64,000 bases of DNA from JTS-AC122 sp050246015 (lineage in GTDB: Bacteria > Planctomycetota > Phycisphaerae > Phycisphaerales > UBA1924). Shown piece by piece: positions 40,290 through 48,938 of this stretch (its first letter is position 1; each line of letters opens with the position of its first letter). The translations under genes and the position numbers were made by a program. Location: assembly GCA_050246015.1 (NCBI GenBank), contig JBFWWU010000023.1, forward strand, positions 3,851 through 67,850. The letters run 5' to 3'. The notes under the pieces were generated by a model that did not search any database, was not told the origin of the DNA, and saw only the letters and a list, made by a program, of their open reading frames with translations.

Positions 40290-41555
40290 TTATGAGGCCA
40301 CATCCCGACCATGCTTCGAAATCACCCCCCGCTCGCGCAGCGCCGCCAGCACCTCCCCGCACTTGTTCGTCCAGGTCTGCGCCCTCACCCGCGTCCGCCC
40401 CGGTACGGCGTCGTGCGCCTCCGTCAGCGCCGCCCGGATCGCGCCCGCGAATGACTCCGCATCCCGCGCCACCCGCACCAGCCCCTCATACCGCCGCAGT
40501 TCTTCGAACCACGTCGTCACCACCGGCCGGCCCACCGCGAGATACTCCTTGAGTTTCACCGGGTTGCACGCGCGGATCCACTCACTCCTGTTCCACGGCA
40601 TGATCAGCACGTCGCACGCCGCCATGTACGACGCCACTTGCTCGTACGGCCTCTTCCCCAGTTGACGCACGTTCCCCAGATTGCACCAGTCCGGCTCCAG
40701 CGAGCACGCCCCAACGAGCACGAAGTTCACGTCCGCCAACCGCCGGGCCACGTCGTTGAACAGTCCCGGATCGAACGTCTGCTCGTCGATGCCGCCCACA
40801 AACCCCACCAGCGGCTTCTTCAGGTCCGCCACGTCGCTCGGCACCGCCCTCGGTTCACCCGCCTGCTCGAACGCCGAATAGTCCACCCCGTGATCCACAA
40901 AGACCGCCCCGGCCCCGCCGCGACAGTCTCCCGATTCCTGTTCAAACAGCAGGCTCGAGCAGAACAGCGTGATGTCCGCCTCTCGCTTGAGCAGCCGATC
41001 GTTCCCGATGATCGCGCCACGATCGACGCCCCGGTACTCCTCAAACCGGTCGGTCCGTTGATACACCAGCCCGCGCCCGACTTTCCCGACCAGCGCCAGC
41101 GCCGCCTCCGACGCCGGCGGGCACGCCACCCACACCAGCGGCCGGCGCATACCCGCCCGGCGCGCGGCCCACATCGCCTGCGCCGGCAGCAGCCGCCGCG
41201 TCATCGCGCCCAGCCGACCCCCGGGGAGCACGCCCGGCGAAAACACACAGAACCGATCGTTCACGCGCGTCAGCCCGCGCGCCAGGCTCCTGAGTTTGCG
41301 CTTCACCCGCCGCACGAACATCCCGCCCTCCACCAGTTTGGGCACGCGCATGCCGATCGAGTTGATGTACAGCACGGGCACCATCTTGCTCATCTCTCGC
41401 GCCATCTGCAGGTCGTAGTGCCCGCGGTTGTGGTACCACCAGTCCACGCCGCCGAAGAACAGCACCCCGTCGAACTCGCGCAGCGCCGATGATTCCACGG
41501 CATCAAGTGTGTTCGGTCCCGGTTCCAGAGGCAAGGTCATCGCGGCGTTACTCAT
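40290..41555 (-). CDS. glycosyltransferase (GT-B fold)
   Basis: 421-aa cytoplasmic glycosyltransferase of the GT-B type. The N-terminal half includes DWWYHNRGHYDLQMAREMSK. The C-terminal half has KPLVGFVGGIDEQTFDPGLFND, VNFVLVGACSLEPDW, the helix VASYMAACDVLIMPW and NPVKLKEYLAVGRPVVTTWFEE, a GT4/GT1-like donor-binding pattern. The sequence resembles teichuronic-acid-type transferases (TuaH). Acceptor and donor sugars are unknown. The start ATG at 41555 is likely. It is 50 bp upstream of the degenerate nucleotidyltransferase gene, in the same direction. Confidence 0.85.
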   Translation of the reverse strand: MSNAAMTLPLEPGPNTLDAVESSALREFDGVLFFGGVDWWYHNRGHYDLQMAREMSKMVPVLYINSIGMRVPKLVEGGMFVRRVKRKLRSLARGLTRVNDRFCVFSPGVLPGGRLGAMTRRLLPAQAMWAARRAGMRRPLVWVACPPASEAALALVGKVGRGLVYQRTDRFEEYRGVDRGAIIGNDRLLKREADITLFCSSLLFEQESGDCRGGAGAVFVDHGVDYSAFEQAGEPRAVPSDVADLKKPLVGFVGGIDEQTFDPGLFNDVARRLADVNFVLVGACSLEPDWCNLGNVRQLGKRPYEQVASYMAACDVLIMPWNRSEWIRACNPVKLKEYLAVGRPVVTTWFEELRRYEGLVRVARDAESFAGAIRAALTEAHDAVPGRTRVRAQTWTNKCGEVLAALRERGVISKHGRDVAS

Positions 41556-41689
41556 TCGATCCCCGTCCGTTCATCCTCGTCACCAGGAACATGTTCCCGA
41601 TGTTCCGCAGACCGCACGCCCGCGCCCGCATCCGTCCGGGACGACTGTGACGCCTGCATCGGCTGTGCGGGCGGCCCGCACCCTGCCGC

Positions 41690-42181
41690 TCACTGTGCAC
41701 CGCGATCACCCCGGATGAAGTCCCGCACCGCGCGGATCAGCGACTCCGACGCCGCCGACCCGATCCGTCCCGCCGCCGTCAGCGTCCCGAGTTGGTCCAA
41801 CTTCGCGGGAAGGTCGTGCTCGTCCATCGCCACCGCGACGCGTCCCAGCGCCTGAAAACGCTCGGCCGTCGCGACCTGGTGATCGTTGCGGGTCTCGCTC
41901 AGATGCCCGCGCCGGGGCATCACGAGGATCGGCACGCCCGCCTCCAGGGCCGTGATGATCGACCCCATCCCGGCGTGCGCCACGATGACGCTCGCCTCCG
42001 CCACGCGCCGGCGAAACTCCGCCGGGTCGATGAACTGCGTCCACCCGATCTTCCGCGGACGCCACTGCGTCGGCCCGATCTGCGCGAACACGTCTTCCCG
42101 CCCGCGTGCCGCCGCCCACTCGTCCACCCCGCGGACGAGCCGGTCAAACGCCATCTGCGCTCCGACTGTCACGAAGATCAC
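41690..42181 (-). CDS. pssE: PssE/Alg13-like glycosyltransferase subunit
   Basis: 163-aa soluble catalytic half of a two-protein glycosyltransferase. It contains the GT-B donor half: IFVTVGAQMAFDRLVRGVDEW at the N-terminus, then VIVAHAGMGSIITALEAGVPI and LVMPRRGHLSETRNDHQ. In rhizobial PssD/PssE and eukaryotic Alg14/Alg13 the two subunits together add a glucuronic acid or GlcNAc residue. The GTG start at 42181 overlaps the PssD-like stop by 4 bp (GTGA), fitting a stoichiometric pair. Link to Ugd-derived UDP-glucuronate is inference. Confidence 0.88.
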   Translation of the reverse strand: MIFVTVGAQMAFDRLVRGVDEWAAARGREDVFAQIGPTQWRPRKIGWTQFIDPAEFRRRVAEASVIVAHAGMGSIITALEAGVPILVMPRRGHLSETRNDHQVATAERFQALGRVAVAMDEHDLPAKLDQLGTLTAAGRIGSAASESLIRAVRDFIRGDRGAQ

Positions 42182-42627
42182 ACCACCGCTCCCGCGAACC
42201 TCGGCCCCCCATCGCGCGCCAGGTGCTCCCACTGCGTCAACCACAGGTCGGCGTGCTTTCCCACCTTTTGCCCCGCCAGCGACATCACCTCCACGTTCGC
42301 GATGCTGTCCAGCCACACCGTCCGCGCCCCCAGCATCTTCCCGATCCGGATCGCGAAGTACCCCGGCGCGGCCCCCGTCGAGATGATCACCCCCGGCCTC
42401 TCTCGCACGATCACCCACGCGATCTGCATCAGCATCACGATCAGCCCGAACTTGTTCCACCTCGTCGCATCGCGCACGGTGTGGAACCGCGCGCCCGGCA
42501 CATCGCCGCGGTACGCCTTGTTCACCGTGACATACGCCGCCTCGCACCCCTCCAGCGCCGGTCGCAGGCGCAGCAACTGCACCCAGTGCCCGCCACCCGA
42601 CGCCACGCACAGGACTCGTGTTCGCAT
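42178..42627 (-). CDS. pssD: PssD/Alg14-like glycosyltransferase anchor subunit
   Basis: 149-aa partner of the PssE-like protein. It shows the Alg14 pattern: VLCVASGGGHWVQLLRLRP, VIISTGAAPGYFAIRIGKM and WLDSIANVEVMSLAGQKVG, with a hydrophobic stretch (LIVMLMQIAWVIV) that would anchor it at the inner membrane. The start at 42627 follows GGAAG nine bases upstream. It is coupled to pssE. Confidence 0.88.
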   Translation of the reverse strand: MRTRVLCVASGGGHWVQLLRLRPALEGCEAAYVTVNKAYRGDVPGARFHTVRDATRWNKFGLIVMLMQIAWVIVRERPGVIISTGAAPGYFAIRIGKMLGARTVWLDSIANVEVMSLAGQKVGKHADLWLTQWEHLARDGGPRFAGAVV

Positions 42628-42660
42628 GCTTGTGTTCTTCCGCGGCCGTCTCCCCACCAC

Positions 42661-42692
42661 CACCAGTGGAACAGGCGTCCCGCCTGTCTCCT
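42661..42692. repeat. palindromic repeat copy
   Basis: CACCAGTGGAACAGGCGTCC followed by CGCCTGTCTC: arms ACAGGCG/CGCCTGT. It overlaps the 3' end of the deacetylase gene (stop at 42691) by two bases and fills the gap to pssD. Confidence 0.75.
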
Positions 42693-43413
42693 ACTCCCGC
42701 TTCTCTTCTCTTCGCTCCCACCTTCCGACCCGTGGCGATCCCGACAACGACAACAACTCACCCAGGCACACGACCCGCATCCCCTCTTGCCTGGCCACTT
42801 CCAGCACCAGTTCCGTCGCCTTCACCACGAACGCCGCCCGTTCCGCCTTCTCGCTCGCTCGGTCAAAGTCGTGCAGCAGCACCACGCCCCCGCCATCCCG
42901 CGCCGCGTGCTCCGCCGCCGTCTCGACCCGCGGCAACACATCGTGCGTATCGCCCGAGTCAATCGTCCACCACCCCACCGCGGCTCCGCGTCGCCGGACC
43001 TCGCCCATCGTCGCGAAGTTCATCTTGCCATACGGCGGCCGGAACATCCCTTCCGCCGATACCCACCGTGACAACTGCTCATACCCCGCGCGAATGTCCG
43101 CCACCGCCTCGCTGCCCGCCTTCCACGCATTCAGATGCCGCGACGTGTGGCAACCGATCTCGTGCCCCGCCGCTTCCAGTTCGTCCAGCACATCCGCCGT
43201 CCCCGCCGCTCGCGTGCCTAGCGCGAAAAAGGTCGCCTTTGCTTTGTACGCCGCGAGCACCCGCATCACCTCGCGCGTCAACTCCGCCCCGGGCCCGTCG
43301 TCGTACGTCAGGCAGACGGCCCGAGCCCGTCGGCACAGTCCCCGCAGCCTCCGGCTCGGACCAAACCGCACCAACGCCGGACGCGCCGCACGCCTGGCCT
43401 CACGCTCGTCCAT
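42691..43413 (-). CDS. polysaccharide deacetylase (NodB domain)
   Basis: 240-aa CE4 esterase removing N- or O-acetyl groups. Motifs are VCLTYDDGPG (metal and catalytic Asp), HTSRHLN (H-xxx-H), RPPYGK and VVLLHDFD. No signal peptide is apparent, although the N-terminus is very Arg-rich. It overlaps the upstream methyltransferase gene by 14 bp. The likely substrate is the locus polysaccharide, or chitin/peptidoglycan-like material; the choice is inference. It is one of two deacetylases in the locus (other at 48935-49819). Confidence 0.88.
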   Translation of the reverse strand: MDEREARRAARPALVRFGPSRRLRGLCRRARAVCLTYDDGPGAELTREVMRVLAAYKAKATFFALGTRAAGTADVLDELEAAGHEIGCHTSRHLNAWKAGSEAVADIRAGYEQLSRWVSAEGMFRPPYGKMNFATMGEVRRRGAAVGWWTIDSGDTHDVLPRVETAAEHAARDGGGVVLLHDFDRASEKAERAAFVVKATELVLEVARQEGMRVVCLGELLSLSGSPRVGRWERREEKRE

Positions 43414-44137
43414 ACACCCCGACCAGGTACGCCGGCCGGGCCCGGTTGATCCGGATCCGGAACCGCGGCTTGTCGTCGTACTCCTGGAAAATCACCGACG
43501 TGATGTGCTTGAGCGACTTGGGAATGTTCCGCAGCACCGCGTGCGATTTCGGGTCATCCTTCAGCGAGATGCACACCACCCCGCTGGGCCCGAGCCACTT
43601 CATCGCCCGCGTGATCTCACTCGCGGCGTCCTTGATCGTCGGCAGGTAATAAATCACCTCGTTGAACACGATCACTTCGACGCTCTCCCGCTTCGGCTCG
43701 CACGTCCCCATCGACCCGACCTCGAACTCGCAGTGCGCGGGATACCGCGCGCGTTCCGCTTCGTACGACTTCGCCGCCGTCTCGATCGCGACCGGGTTGA
43801 TGTCGTTCCCTCGATACCACTTCGTTCCATGTGCCGTCAGCGCCGTCGCGAGCAATCCTCTGGCGCACCCGATATCCCACACGTGCTCCATCGACGGCGC
43901 GAACCGTGCCAGCAGTTCGCCCGTCAGCGCGTTGCGCGCCGTGATCGAGAACATGTGCTTGAGATACGCCGCCCGCTTGCCGGTGAAGTAGTCAGCGTTC
44001 TCCGGCTTCTCGGGGTTCGTCAGCGCCGGGGCGGCAGACCGCATCCGCGACGCCAGATACGACGACGCATACACCACGCGCCGCGCGTTGTACGAAAGAG
44101 CATCGATCGCCCTGGTCTTCAAACTCGTAGCCATCAT
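43400..44137 (-). CDS. class I SAM-dependent methyltransferase
   Basis: 245-aa Rossmann methyltransferase. Motif I is HVWDIGCARGLLATALTA, the acidic residue is in YRGNDINPVAIETA, and the family segment SVEVIVFNEVIYYLPTIKDA follows. The C-terminus ends RINRARPAYLVGVYGRA. It is likely to methylate a sugar or its carrier in the polysaccharide pathway. ATG at 44137 (or the second Met) starts it. A heptamer repeat array (44175-44209) lies just upstream. Confidence 0.85.
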   Translation of the reverse strand: MMATSLKTRAIDALSYNARRVVYASSYLASRMRSAAPALTNPEKPENADYFTGKRAAYLKHMFSITARNALTGELLARFAPSMEHVWDIGCARGLLATALTAHGTKWYRGNDINPVAIETAAKSYEAERARYPAHCEFEVGSMGTCEPKRESVEVIVFNEVIYYLPTIKDAASEITRAMKWLGPSGVVCISLKDDPKSHAVLRNIPKSLKHITSVIFQEYDDKPRFRIRINRARPAYLVGVYGRA

Positions 44138-44174
44138 CTACTTCCTTGTGTCATCACGATGCAACGACTCTCTC

Positions 44175-44209
44175 GCCTGACGCCGAACGCCAAGTGCCGA
44201 GCACCTGCC
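44175..44209. repeat. heptamer tandem array, intergenic
   Basis: Five degenerate 7-bp units: GCCTGAC, GCCGAAC, GCCAAGT, GCCGAGC, ACCTGCC. It is in the 111-bp gap between the methyltransferase start and the FemAB-like stop. Same family as the array inside metG. Confidence 0.65.
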
Positions 44210-44248
44210 TTCGATCCCCACGTCCAACTCCTGAATCTATTCCCCTCT

Positions 44249-45505
44249 TCACACCCTCGACCTCACCCACACCCGCCTCAGCGCCCCGCTCTTCCACTTC
44301 ACCCTCGGCCCAAACTTGAGCCGCCAGGCCCGGTAGTACACCAGGTGCACCAGGTCCGCCCATCGTGTCAGCAGCGAGGCTCTCGCGCGCGACGCCCAGC
44401 CCGCCTTCACGAACATGAACGACACCAGCGGATGCTCCGTCGCGCCAAGCCGCAACTTGTAGTCGTAGTGTCCGGGGCCCCCATCCACGTACCGCACTCC
44501 CATCCCAATGAGTTCGCGCAGCATCATCACCAGCCCCACCCGCCCCAGCGCATACGCGTCCCACTTCTCCCCCACCTCCCGCGCCGGCAATCTCCAATAC
44601 GCCCGGCCGCTCCCCGCCCCCACCACCACGTAACTCCAGTACGAGCACACACACTCCCCCTCGATCTCCTGCTCAACAAACGCCACTCGCCCGCGCTTCG
44701 ACTGCTCTCGCACCGCTTCCCTCGCAAACGCCTCCGACCCGCGCCAGTCCCCGAAGTGCCCCGGCTTCCCCTCCGCCTCCCACTGCTTCGCGTGCATCGG
44801 CACAAACCGGTCCATCGCCGCCACGATTTCTTCCGCATCCCGCACCACCCGCACCTTGCTCCCCGACGCTTTCCCGATCTTGTTCAGGTTCCGCTTCAGG
44901 TTGCTCCGCTCCGACTTCTCCAGCGACGCGAGGTACTCCTCGAACGTCCCCGGCAGATCCCACCGCGTCAGCACGCCCACGCGCCGCTCGCGAAGCCCCC
45001 CACCCAGCGCTTCCCGCACCGCGCCGGCCGCTCCCGTATCGCCCTGCATCGGTCCCAGGTGCACCACGTCGCACCCGTCACGCTCGACGAGTTCCCTCAC
45101 CGCCGACGCGATCGACTCCGCCGCATGCTCCGGCTCCACCGCCGGCGACATCACCGCGATCGTCGAATCGCTCCCCATCAACTTCGCCACCCGCGCCCCG
45201 ATCGGCCAGGGGCCAACCCGCTCGACGAACATCGGCAGCACCCCGACCAGCCGGTCGCCGCGCCGGCACACCACGACCGCCAGCCGCCCGCGCCCGTAGT
45301 GCGTCCACCACGTCCGTGCATACCCCGGGAAACTGGATATCTCCGCCCCGCTCCGCTCGGCGAGCGCATCCCACGCTCCCTCGAACGCACGGACGTCCTC
45401 CCAACTTCGGACAATATCGGCGCGCACCGCGATGCCGGACGCCGGAGCATCGCCGCTCGCCGCCGCCGCCGACACAGAATCCGTACTCGCTGAAATGACC
45501 GACAT
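44249..45505 (-). CDS. FemAB/GNAT-fold protein of the polysaccharide locus
   Basis: 418-aa protein with two GNAT-like lobes, as in FemAB/BcsL-type (CelD) acyltransferases: the N-terminal lobe has SSFPGYARTWWTHYGRGRLAVVV and the second lobe KSERSNLKRNLNKIGKASG, FVEQEIEGECVCSYWSY and MGVRYVDGGPGHYDYKLRLG. Such proteins accompany PEP-CTERM loci in Proteobacteria; the chemistry is unknown but an acyl or aminoacyl transfer is assumed. The ATG at 45505 is used; ATG 45550 with AGAGG six bases upstream is an equally reasonable start. The gap to the next gene upstream holds a palindromic repeat. Confidence 0.75.
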   Translation of the reverse strand: MSVISASTDSVSAAAASGDAPASGIAVRADIVRSWEDVRAFEGAWDALAERSGAEISSFPGYARTWWTHYGRGRLAVVVCRRGDRLVGVLPMFVERVGPWPIGARVAKLMGSDSTIAVMSPAVEPEHAAESIASAVRELVERDGCDVVHLGPMQGDTGAAGAVREALGGGLRERRVGVLTRWDLPGTFEEYLASLEKSERSNLKRNLNKIGKASGSKVRVVRDAEEIVAAMDRFVPMHAKQWEAEGKPGHFGDWRGSEAFAREAVREQSKRGRVAFVEQEIEGECVCSYWSYVVVGAGSGRAYWRLPAREVGEKWDAYALGRVGLVMMLRELIGMGVRYVDGGPGHYDYKLRLGATEHPLVSFMFVKAGWASRARASLLTRWADLVHLVYYRAWRLKFGPRVKWKSGALRRVWVRSRV

Positions 45506-45604
45506 GCTTAGCGCCCGACCCCGAGTGACCGCCTCTGCTCTCGCCCCCATCGCCTGCCTCTTCCTCTTCTTCCTCTTCTTCCTCTACTTCCCCCTCCTAC
45601 CCAA

Positions 45605-45634
45605 TCTCGTGGGACAGGCGTCCCGCCTGTCTCT
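45605..45634. repeat. palindromic repeat copy
   Basis: TCTCGTGGGACAGGCGTCCC followed by GCCTGTCTCT: arms ACAGGCG/CGCCTGT. It sits between the FemAB-like and epimerase genes, next to a CTTCCTCTT-type short tandem repeat. Confidence 0.75.
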
Positions 45635-45677
45635 TCCGCGCCTCCCCTCCTACCTGTCCGTTCCCTGATGCCTCCCA

Positions 45678-46697
45678 TCACATCTTCACCCCGCTCCCGC
45701 GAAGCACCGCTGCCCACGTCGGCGGCATGTTCTTGGGTACCTCCACCGCGCTGAACACGTTGCTCTCCCGCGACCCGTGCACCTTCACCCACCCCGCCAT
45801 GCTCCGGATCCCTTCCTCCAGGTCCATGAACTTCTTCGGCTTGAACACCCGGTGCGCCTTCGAGTGATCCGCGTACGCCACCTTCACCTCATTCCTCGGC
45901 GGCAGATGCACCTTCTTGCACGCCACCCCCATCGCCCGGCTCACCACCTCCGCCAGCGTGTTCACCGTGAACGGCACATCCGCCCCGATGTTGAACACCT
46001 GGTTCCTCGCTCCCTTCTCGTCCACCGACCGCGCGATCACCGGCGCCACGTCCGAAATATCCGAGAACGCCCGCATCTGCTCCCCGTCCCCGAAGATCGT
46101 CAGCGGCTCGCCGCGCAGGCACTGGTTCATGAAGATCCCCACCACGTTCCGGTACCGATCCCCGATGTTCTGCCGCGTCCCGTACACGTTGTGCGGCCGG
46201 AACACGATCGAGTCCAGTCCGAACATCTCGTGCGCCACCCGCAGGTCCTGCTCCACCGCCAACTTCGCGATCCCGTACGGATCCTCCGGCACCGGGATCA
46301 TGTCCTCCGTCATCGGCGACTGCCCCGCCCCGTACACCGCGATCGACGACGTGAACACAAAGCACTCCACGTCGTGGTTCACGGACGCGTTGATCAGGTT
46401 CACCGACCCCACCAGGTTGTTCATGTAGTTGAACCGGCGGATGAAGTGGCTGAGCCCCTCCGCCGCGTACGCCGCCAGGTGGTACACGTAGTTGAAGCGG
46501 TACTTCGAGAAGAGGCTCTCGATCAGTTCCTGGTCCATGATGGACCCCTCGACGAACGTCGCCCGCTCCGGCACGTTCTGCACGAACCCGCCGGACAGGT
46601 CGTCCATCACCACCACGCGGTGACCCATCTTCAGCAGCGTGTCCGCCACGTGAGACCCGATGAACCCCGCCCCCCCCGTCACCAGTGAAGTCTTCAT
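45678..46697 (-). CDS. NAD-dependent epimerase/dehydratase
   Basis: 339-aa extended short-chain dehydrogenase related to UDP-glucose 4-epimerase. The nucleotide motif is TGGAGFIGSHVADTLL; the active site YxxxK is DPYGIAKLAVEQ; the substrate pattern FRPHNVYGTRQNIGD is typical of GalE-like enzymes. It makes an epimerised or dehydrated NDP-sugar for the polymer. The start at 46697 is from homology (MKTSLVTGGAGF). Upstream is the GT2 gene (54 bp). Confidence 0.9.
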   Translation of the reverse strand: MKTSLVTGGAGFIGSHVADTLLKMGHRVVVMDDLSGGFVQNVPERATFVEGSIMDQELIESLFSKYRFNYVYHLAAYAAEGLSHFIRRFNYMNNLVGSVNLINASVNHDVECFVFTSSIAVYGAGQSPMTEDMIPVPEDPYGIAKLAVEQDLRVAHEMFGLDSIVFRPHNVYGTRQNIGDRYRNVVGIFMNQCLRGEPLTIFGDGEQMRAFSDISDVAPVIARSVDEKGARNQVFNIGADVPFTVNTLAEVVSRAMGVACKKVHLPPRNEVKVAYADHSKAHRVFKPKKFMDLEEGIRSMAGWVKVHGSRESNVFSAVEVPKNMPPTWAAVLRGSGVKM

Positions 46698-46751
46698 AGT
46701 CGCATCCTCGCTAAACCTACACACCCCGGTCCCTGATCCCCAAGTCCCTTC

Positions 46752-47750
46752 TTACGTCATCTGCGGCGCCGGCGCGAGCGGCTCATACCCCGTCTCCGGC
46801 TCCTCACCCTTCTCGATAAACCTCCTGAGGTCGATCTTCCTGTTCCACTCGATCACCGTCCTGTACATCGCCAGCCGCCCCTCCAGACTCTCATTCGTCC
46901 CGAACCACCGCCGCATCGAGTACAGCACGCGCCGCAAGCGGAAATGCGTCAGCGTCGCCGCTCGCAGGCTCTCCATGCTCCCGGGCCCGAAGTGCTTCCA
47001 GAAGTACCGATAACGGTTCCGCAACTTCTCCAGCGCGAACCGGATCGGAAAGCGCTTCACCGACTGGCCCCACAGATGCGTGAACACCGGCTCCGGCGTA
47101 TACAGGATCGGCCTCCCCAGGTCCCACACACGCTTGCACAGGTCCACTTCCTCGAAGTTGTAGAAAAACCGCTCATCGAATCCGTTCAACTCCCTCAGCA
47201 CGTCGGCACGGAACAGCACGCAGCACCCCGACTGCCAGTCCACCGCCCGCTCCGTCGTCCCGTCCCATCCCTTGTACTCGCCCGACGAAAACCAATCGTT
47301 GATCCAGCCCAGTTTGTGCAGGAACACGGCCTCGAACCAGTACCTTCGAACCGTCGGAAAATGCTGCGCCGGCTCGTGGAACGTCTGATCCGGATTATGC
47401 ACCCGGCATCCGAACGCCCCCGCCTCCGGGTGCGCATCCGCGAACCTCATCCACGTGTCCAGCGCCCCTTCATGACAGATCGTGTCCGGATTCAGGATGA
47501 GCACATACTCCCCCTTCGCCGCCCGGATCCCGACGTTGTTCGCCTTGGCGAACCCCAGGTTCGCGCCGTTCTCCATGATCCGTACCTGCGGAAAGTTCCC
47601 GCGGATCCACTCGACCGAACCATCCGCCGAACCGTTGTCAGACACGATCACCTCGAACTCCGTCTCGTGCTTCTGTCCGAAGATCGACTGAAGGCACCCC
47701 ATGATCACCTTCAGGTCGTTCCAGCAGATAATGACGATCGACAACTTCAT
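46752..47750 (-). CDS. glycosyltransferase family 2
   Basis: 332-aa GT-A enzyme. N-terminal LSIVIICWNDLKVIMGCLQSI, VIVSDNGSADGSVEWI, the donor-binding ANLGFAKANNVGIR, and the DXD-type stretch LILNPDT. A rhamnosyl- or mannosyl-type GT2 domain continues with SGCCVLFRADVLRELNGFDE and FEEVDLCKRVWDLG. The product would extend the repeat unit. The C-terminal 90 residues are basic and possibly membrane-associated. Start at 47750. Confidence 0.9.
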   Translation of the reverse strand: MKLSIVIICWNDLKVIMGCLQSIFGQKHETEFEVIVSDNGSADGSVEWIRGNFPQVRIMENGANLGFAKANNVGIRAAKGEYVLILNPDTICHEGALDTWMRFADAHPEAGAFGCRVHNPDQTFHEPAQHFPTVRRYWFEAVFLHKLGWINDWFSSGEYKGWDGTTERAVDWQSGCCVLFRADVLRELNGFDERFFYNFEEVDLCKRVWDLGRPILYTPEPVFTHLWGQSVKRFPIRFALEKLRNRYRYFWKHFGPGSMESLRAATLTHFRLRRVLYSMRRWFGTNESLEGRLAMYRTVIEWNRKIDLRRFIEKGEEPETGYEPLAPAPQMT

Positions 47751-47837
47751 TTCACGCGCTCCTGAACTCGACTTCTCCGTCTCACTCGATGCCTTGATGC
47801 CTGTTCCCTCTTGCCTTCTTCTCTATTCACGCCGGGC

Positions 47838-48938
47838 TCATCCCTTCTTCGCCGCCTTCGATGCTTCCTTCTTCCTCCCTCGCAGCGATCGGTACAGTTT
47901 CTCCGACTTCACGGACATCATCCCCCGCACGCCCCGCGGCGCCATCTCCCAAGGCCCCGGCGCCGTCACATCCATTCCCCGCATCCCGTCCTTGAAATGA
48001 TGCACGCCCGGATTCGCCCGCGGATCGATCCCCCCCAGGTCGTACCACGCCAGCCCCGCGTTGATCGACGCCGCGATCGTGTCCCATTGCAGCAGGTACG
48101 CCGCGTTGGTCTTGAGCCCTTCCCCGCTCGTGGCCCCGAGCAGGTAGACGCACGTATCTCCCAGCGTGCTGCTGACGTGCCCGGCGAGCAGTTCTCCCTC
48201 ACGCTCCGCCAGCCGCACCGTCAGGGCCTCCCGGCACCCGCGCTCCGCGCTGCGCTCCTGCACCCTCAGAAAAAAACTCGCGTCGTGATCCGCGTGGATC
48301 CCCTTCCTCGCCACAAACTCCTCGTACAACCCCGCGAACCGCCGCATCGCCTCCACGCCCCGGCTCTCGCGCACCGCCACTCCCTGCTTCTCCGCCTTGT
48401 TCAAACAGTTCCGCCACTTCTGCGCCAGCCCCGCGCGAACCGCCTCGATGGACCTCGCCGCCCCGTGCTCGTCACGCAGCGGCACCATCATCGTCCGGTA
48501 CGATGCCGCCATCGTCGTCCCGACGGCGCCCGCCTCGCGCCACGCCCGGTCCTGCGCCTCGTTCCACGCCGCGCCGCCGACGGTCCCGAGGACCCGCAGC
48601 ACCATCCCGCGCCGGTGAACATACTCCGCGCGCAGCGCGCCGATCATCTCTCGCAGCCGAGCGCCGTGCTCCGCCGCCTCCTCCACGTCCCGCCTCGCCA
48701 GCGGCCCCCCGTTCACGTACGCCACGCCACCGCCCACCAGCGGCAACGTCTTCACACGCACGTCGGCCAGCGCCCGCACCTGGCCCCCGCGAACGCACGC
48801 GACATGCTCGCTGACCGCCCCGACGCGCCCCGCCGCCTCGATCCCATACCACCACCCCTGCCGATAGTTCGCATCCGCGAACCCGGCGGCGTCCCGCTCC
48901 CACGCCTCACGCTCGATCCGAACCAACTCGATGCTCAC
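47838..48938 (-). CDS. second FemAB/GNAT-fold protein
   Basis: 366-aa FemAB-like protein. It has the DANYRQGWWYGIEAA start, VRVKTLPLVGGGVAYVNGGPL, LAQKWRNCLNKAEKQGV, and TLGDTCVYLLGATSGEGLKTN with ending HFKDGMRG. It resembles the FemAB-type proteins near exosortases and is a paralogue of 44249-45505 with little obvious identity. The GTG start at 48938 overlaps the deacetylase stop by 4 bp (GTGA); the open frame further upstream is shadow. Activity is unknown; aminoacyl or acyl transfer is inferred. Confidence 0.82.
   Translation of the reverse strand: MSIELVRIEREAWERDAAGFADANYRQGWWYGIEAAGRVGAVSEHVACVRGGQVRALADVRVKTLPLVGGGVAYVNGGPLARRDVEEAAEHGARLREMIGALRAEYVHRRGMVLRVLGTVGGAAWNEAQDRAWREAGAVGTTMAASYRTMMVPLRDEHGAARSIEAVRAGLAQKWRNCLNKAEKQGVAVRESRGVEAMRRFAGLYEEFVARKGIHADHDASFFLRVQERSAERGCREALTVRLAEREGELLAGHVSSTLGDTCVYLLGATSGEGLKTNAAYLLQWDTIAASINAGLAWYDLGGIDPRANPGVHHFKDGMRGMDVTAPGPWEMAPRGVRGMMSVKSEKLYRSLRGRKKEASKAAKKG

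Noticed and set aside
41792..45493. A 1233-codon plus-strand open frame
   Set aside because: It runs opposite to six minus-strand genes with recognised domains, is Arg/Pro/His-rich with no domain, and arises from the high GC of the antisense strand.
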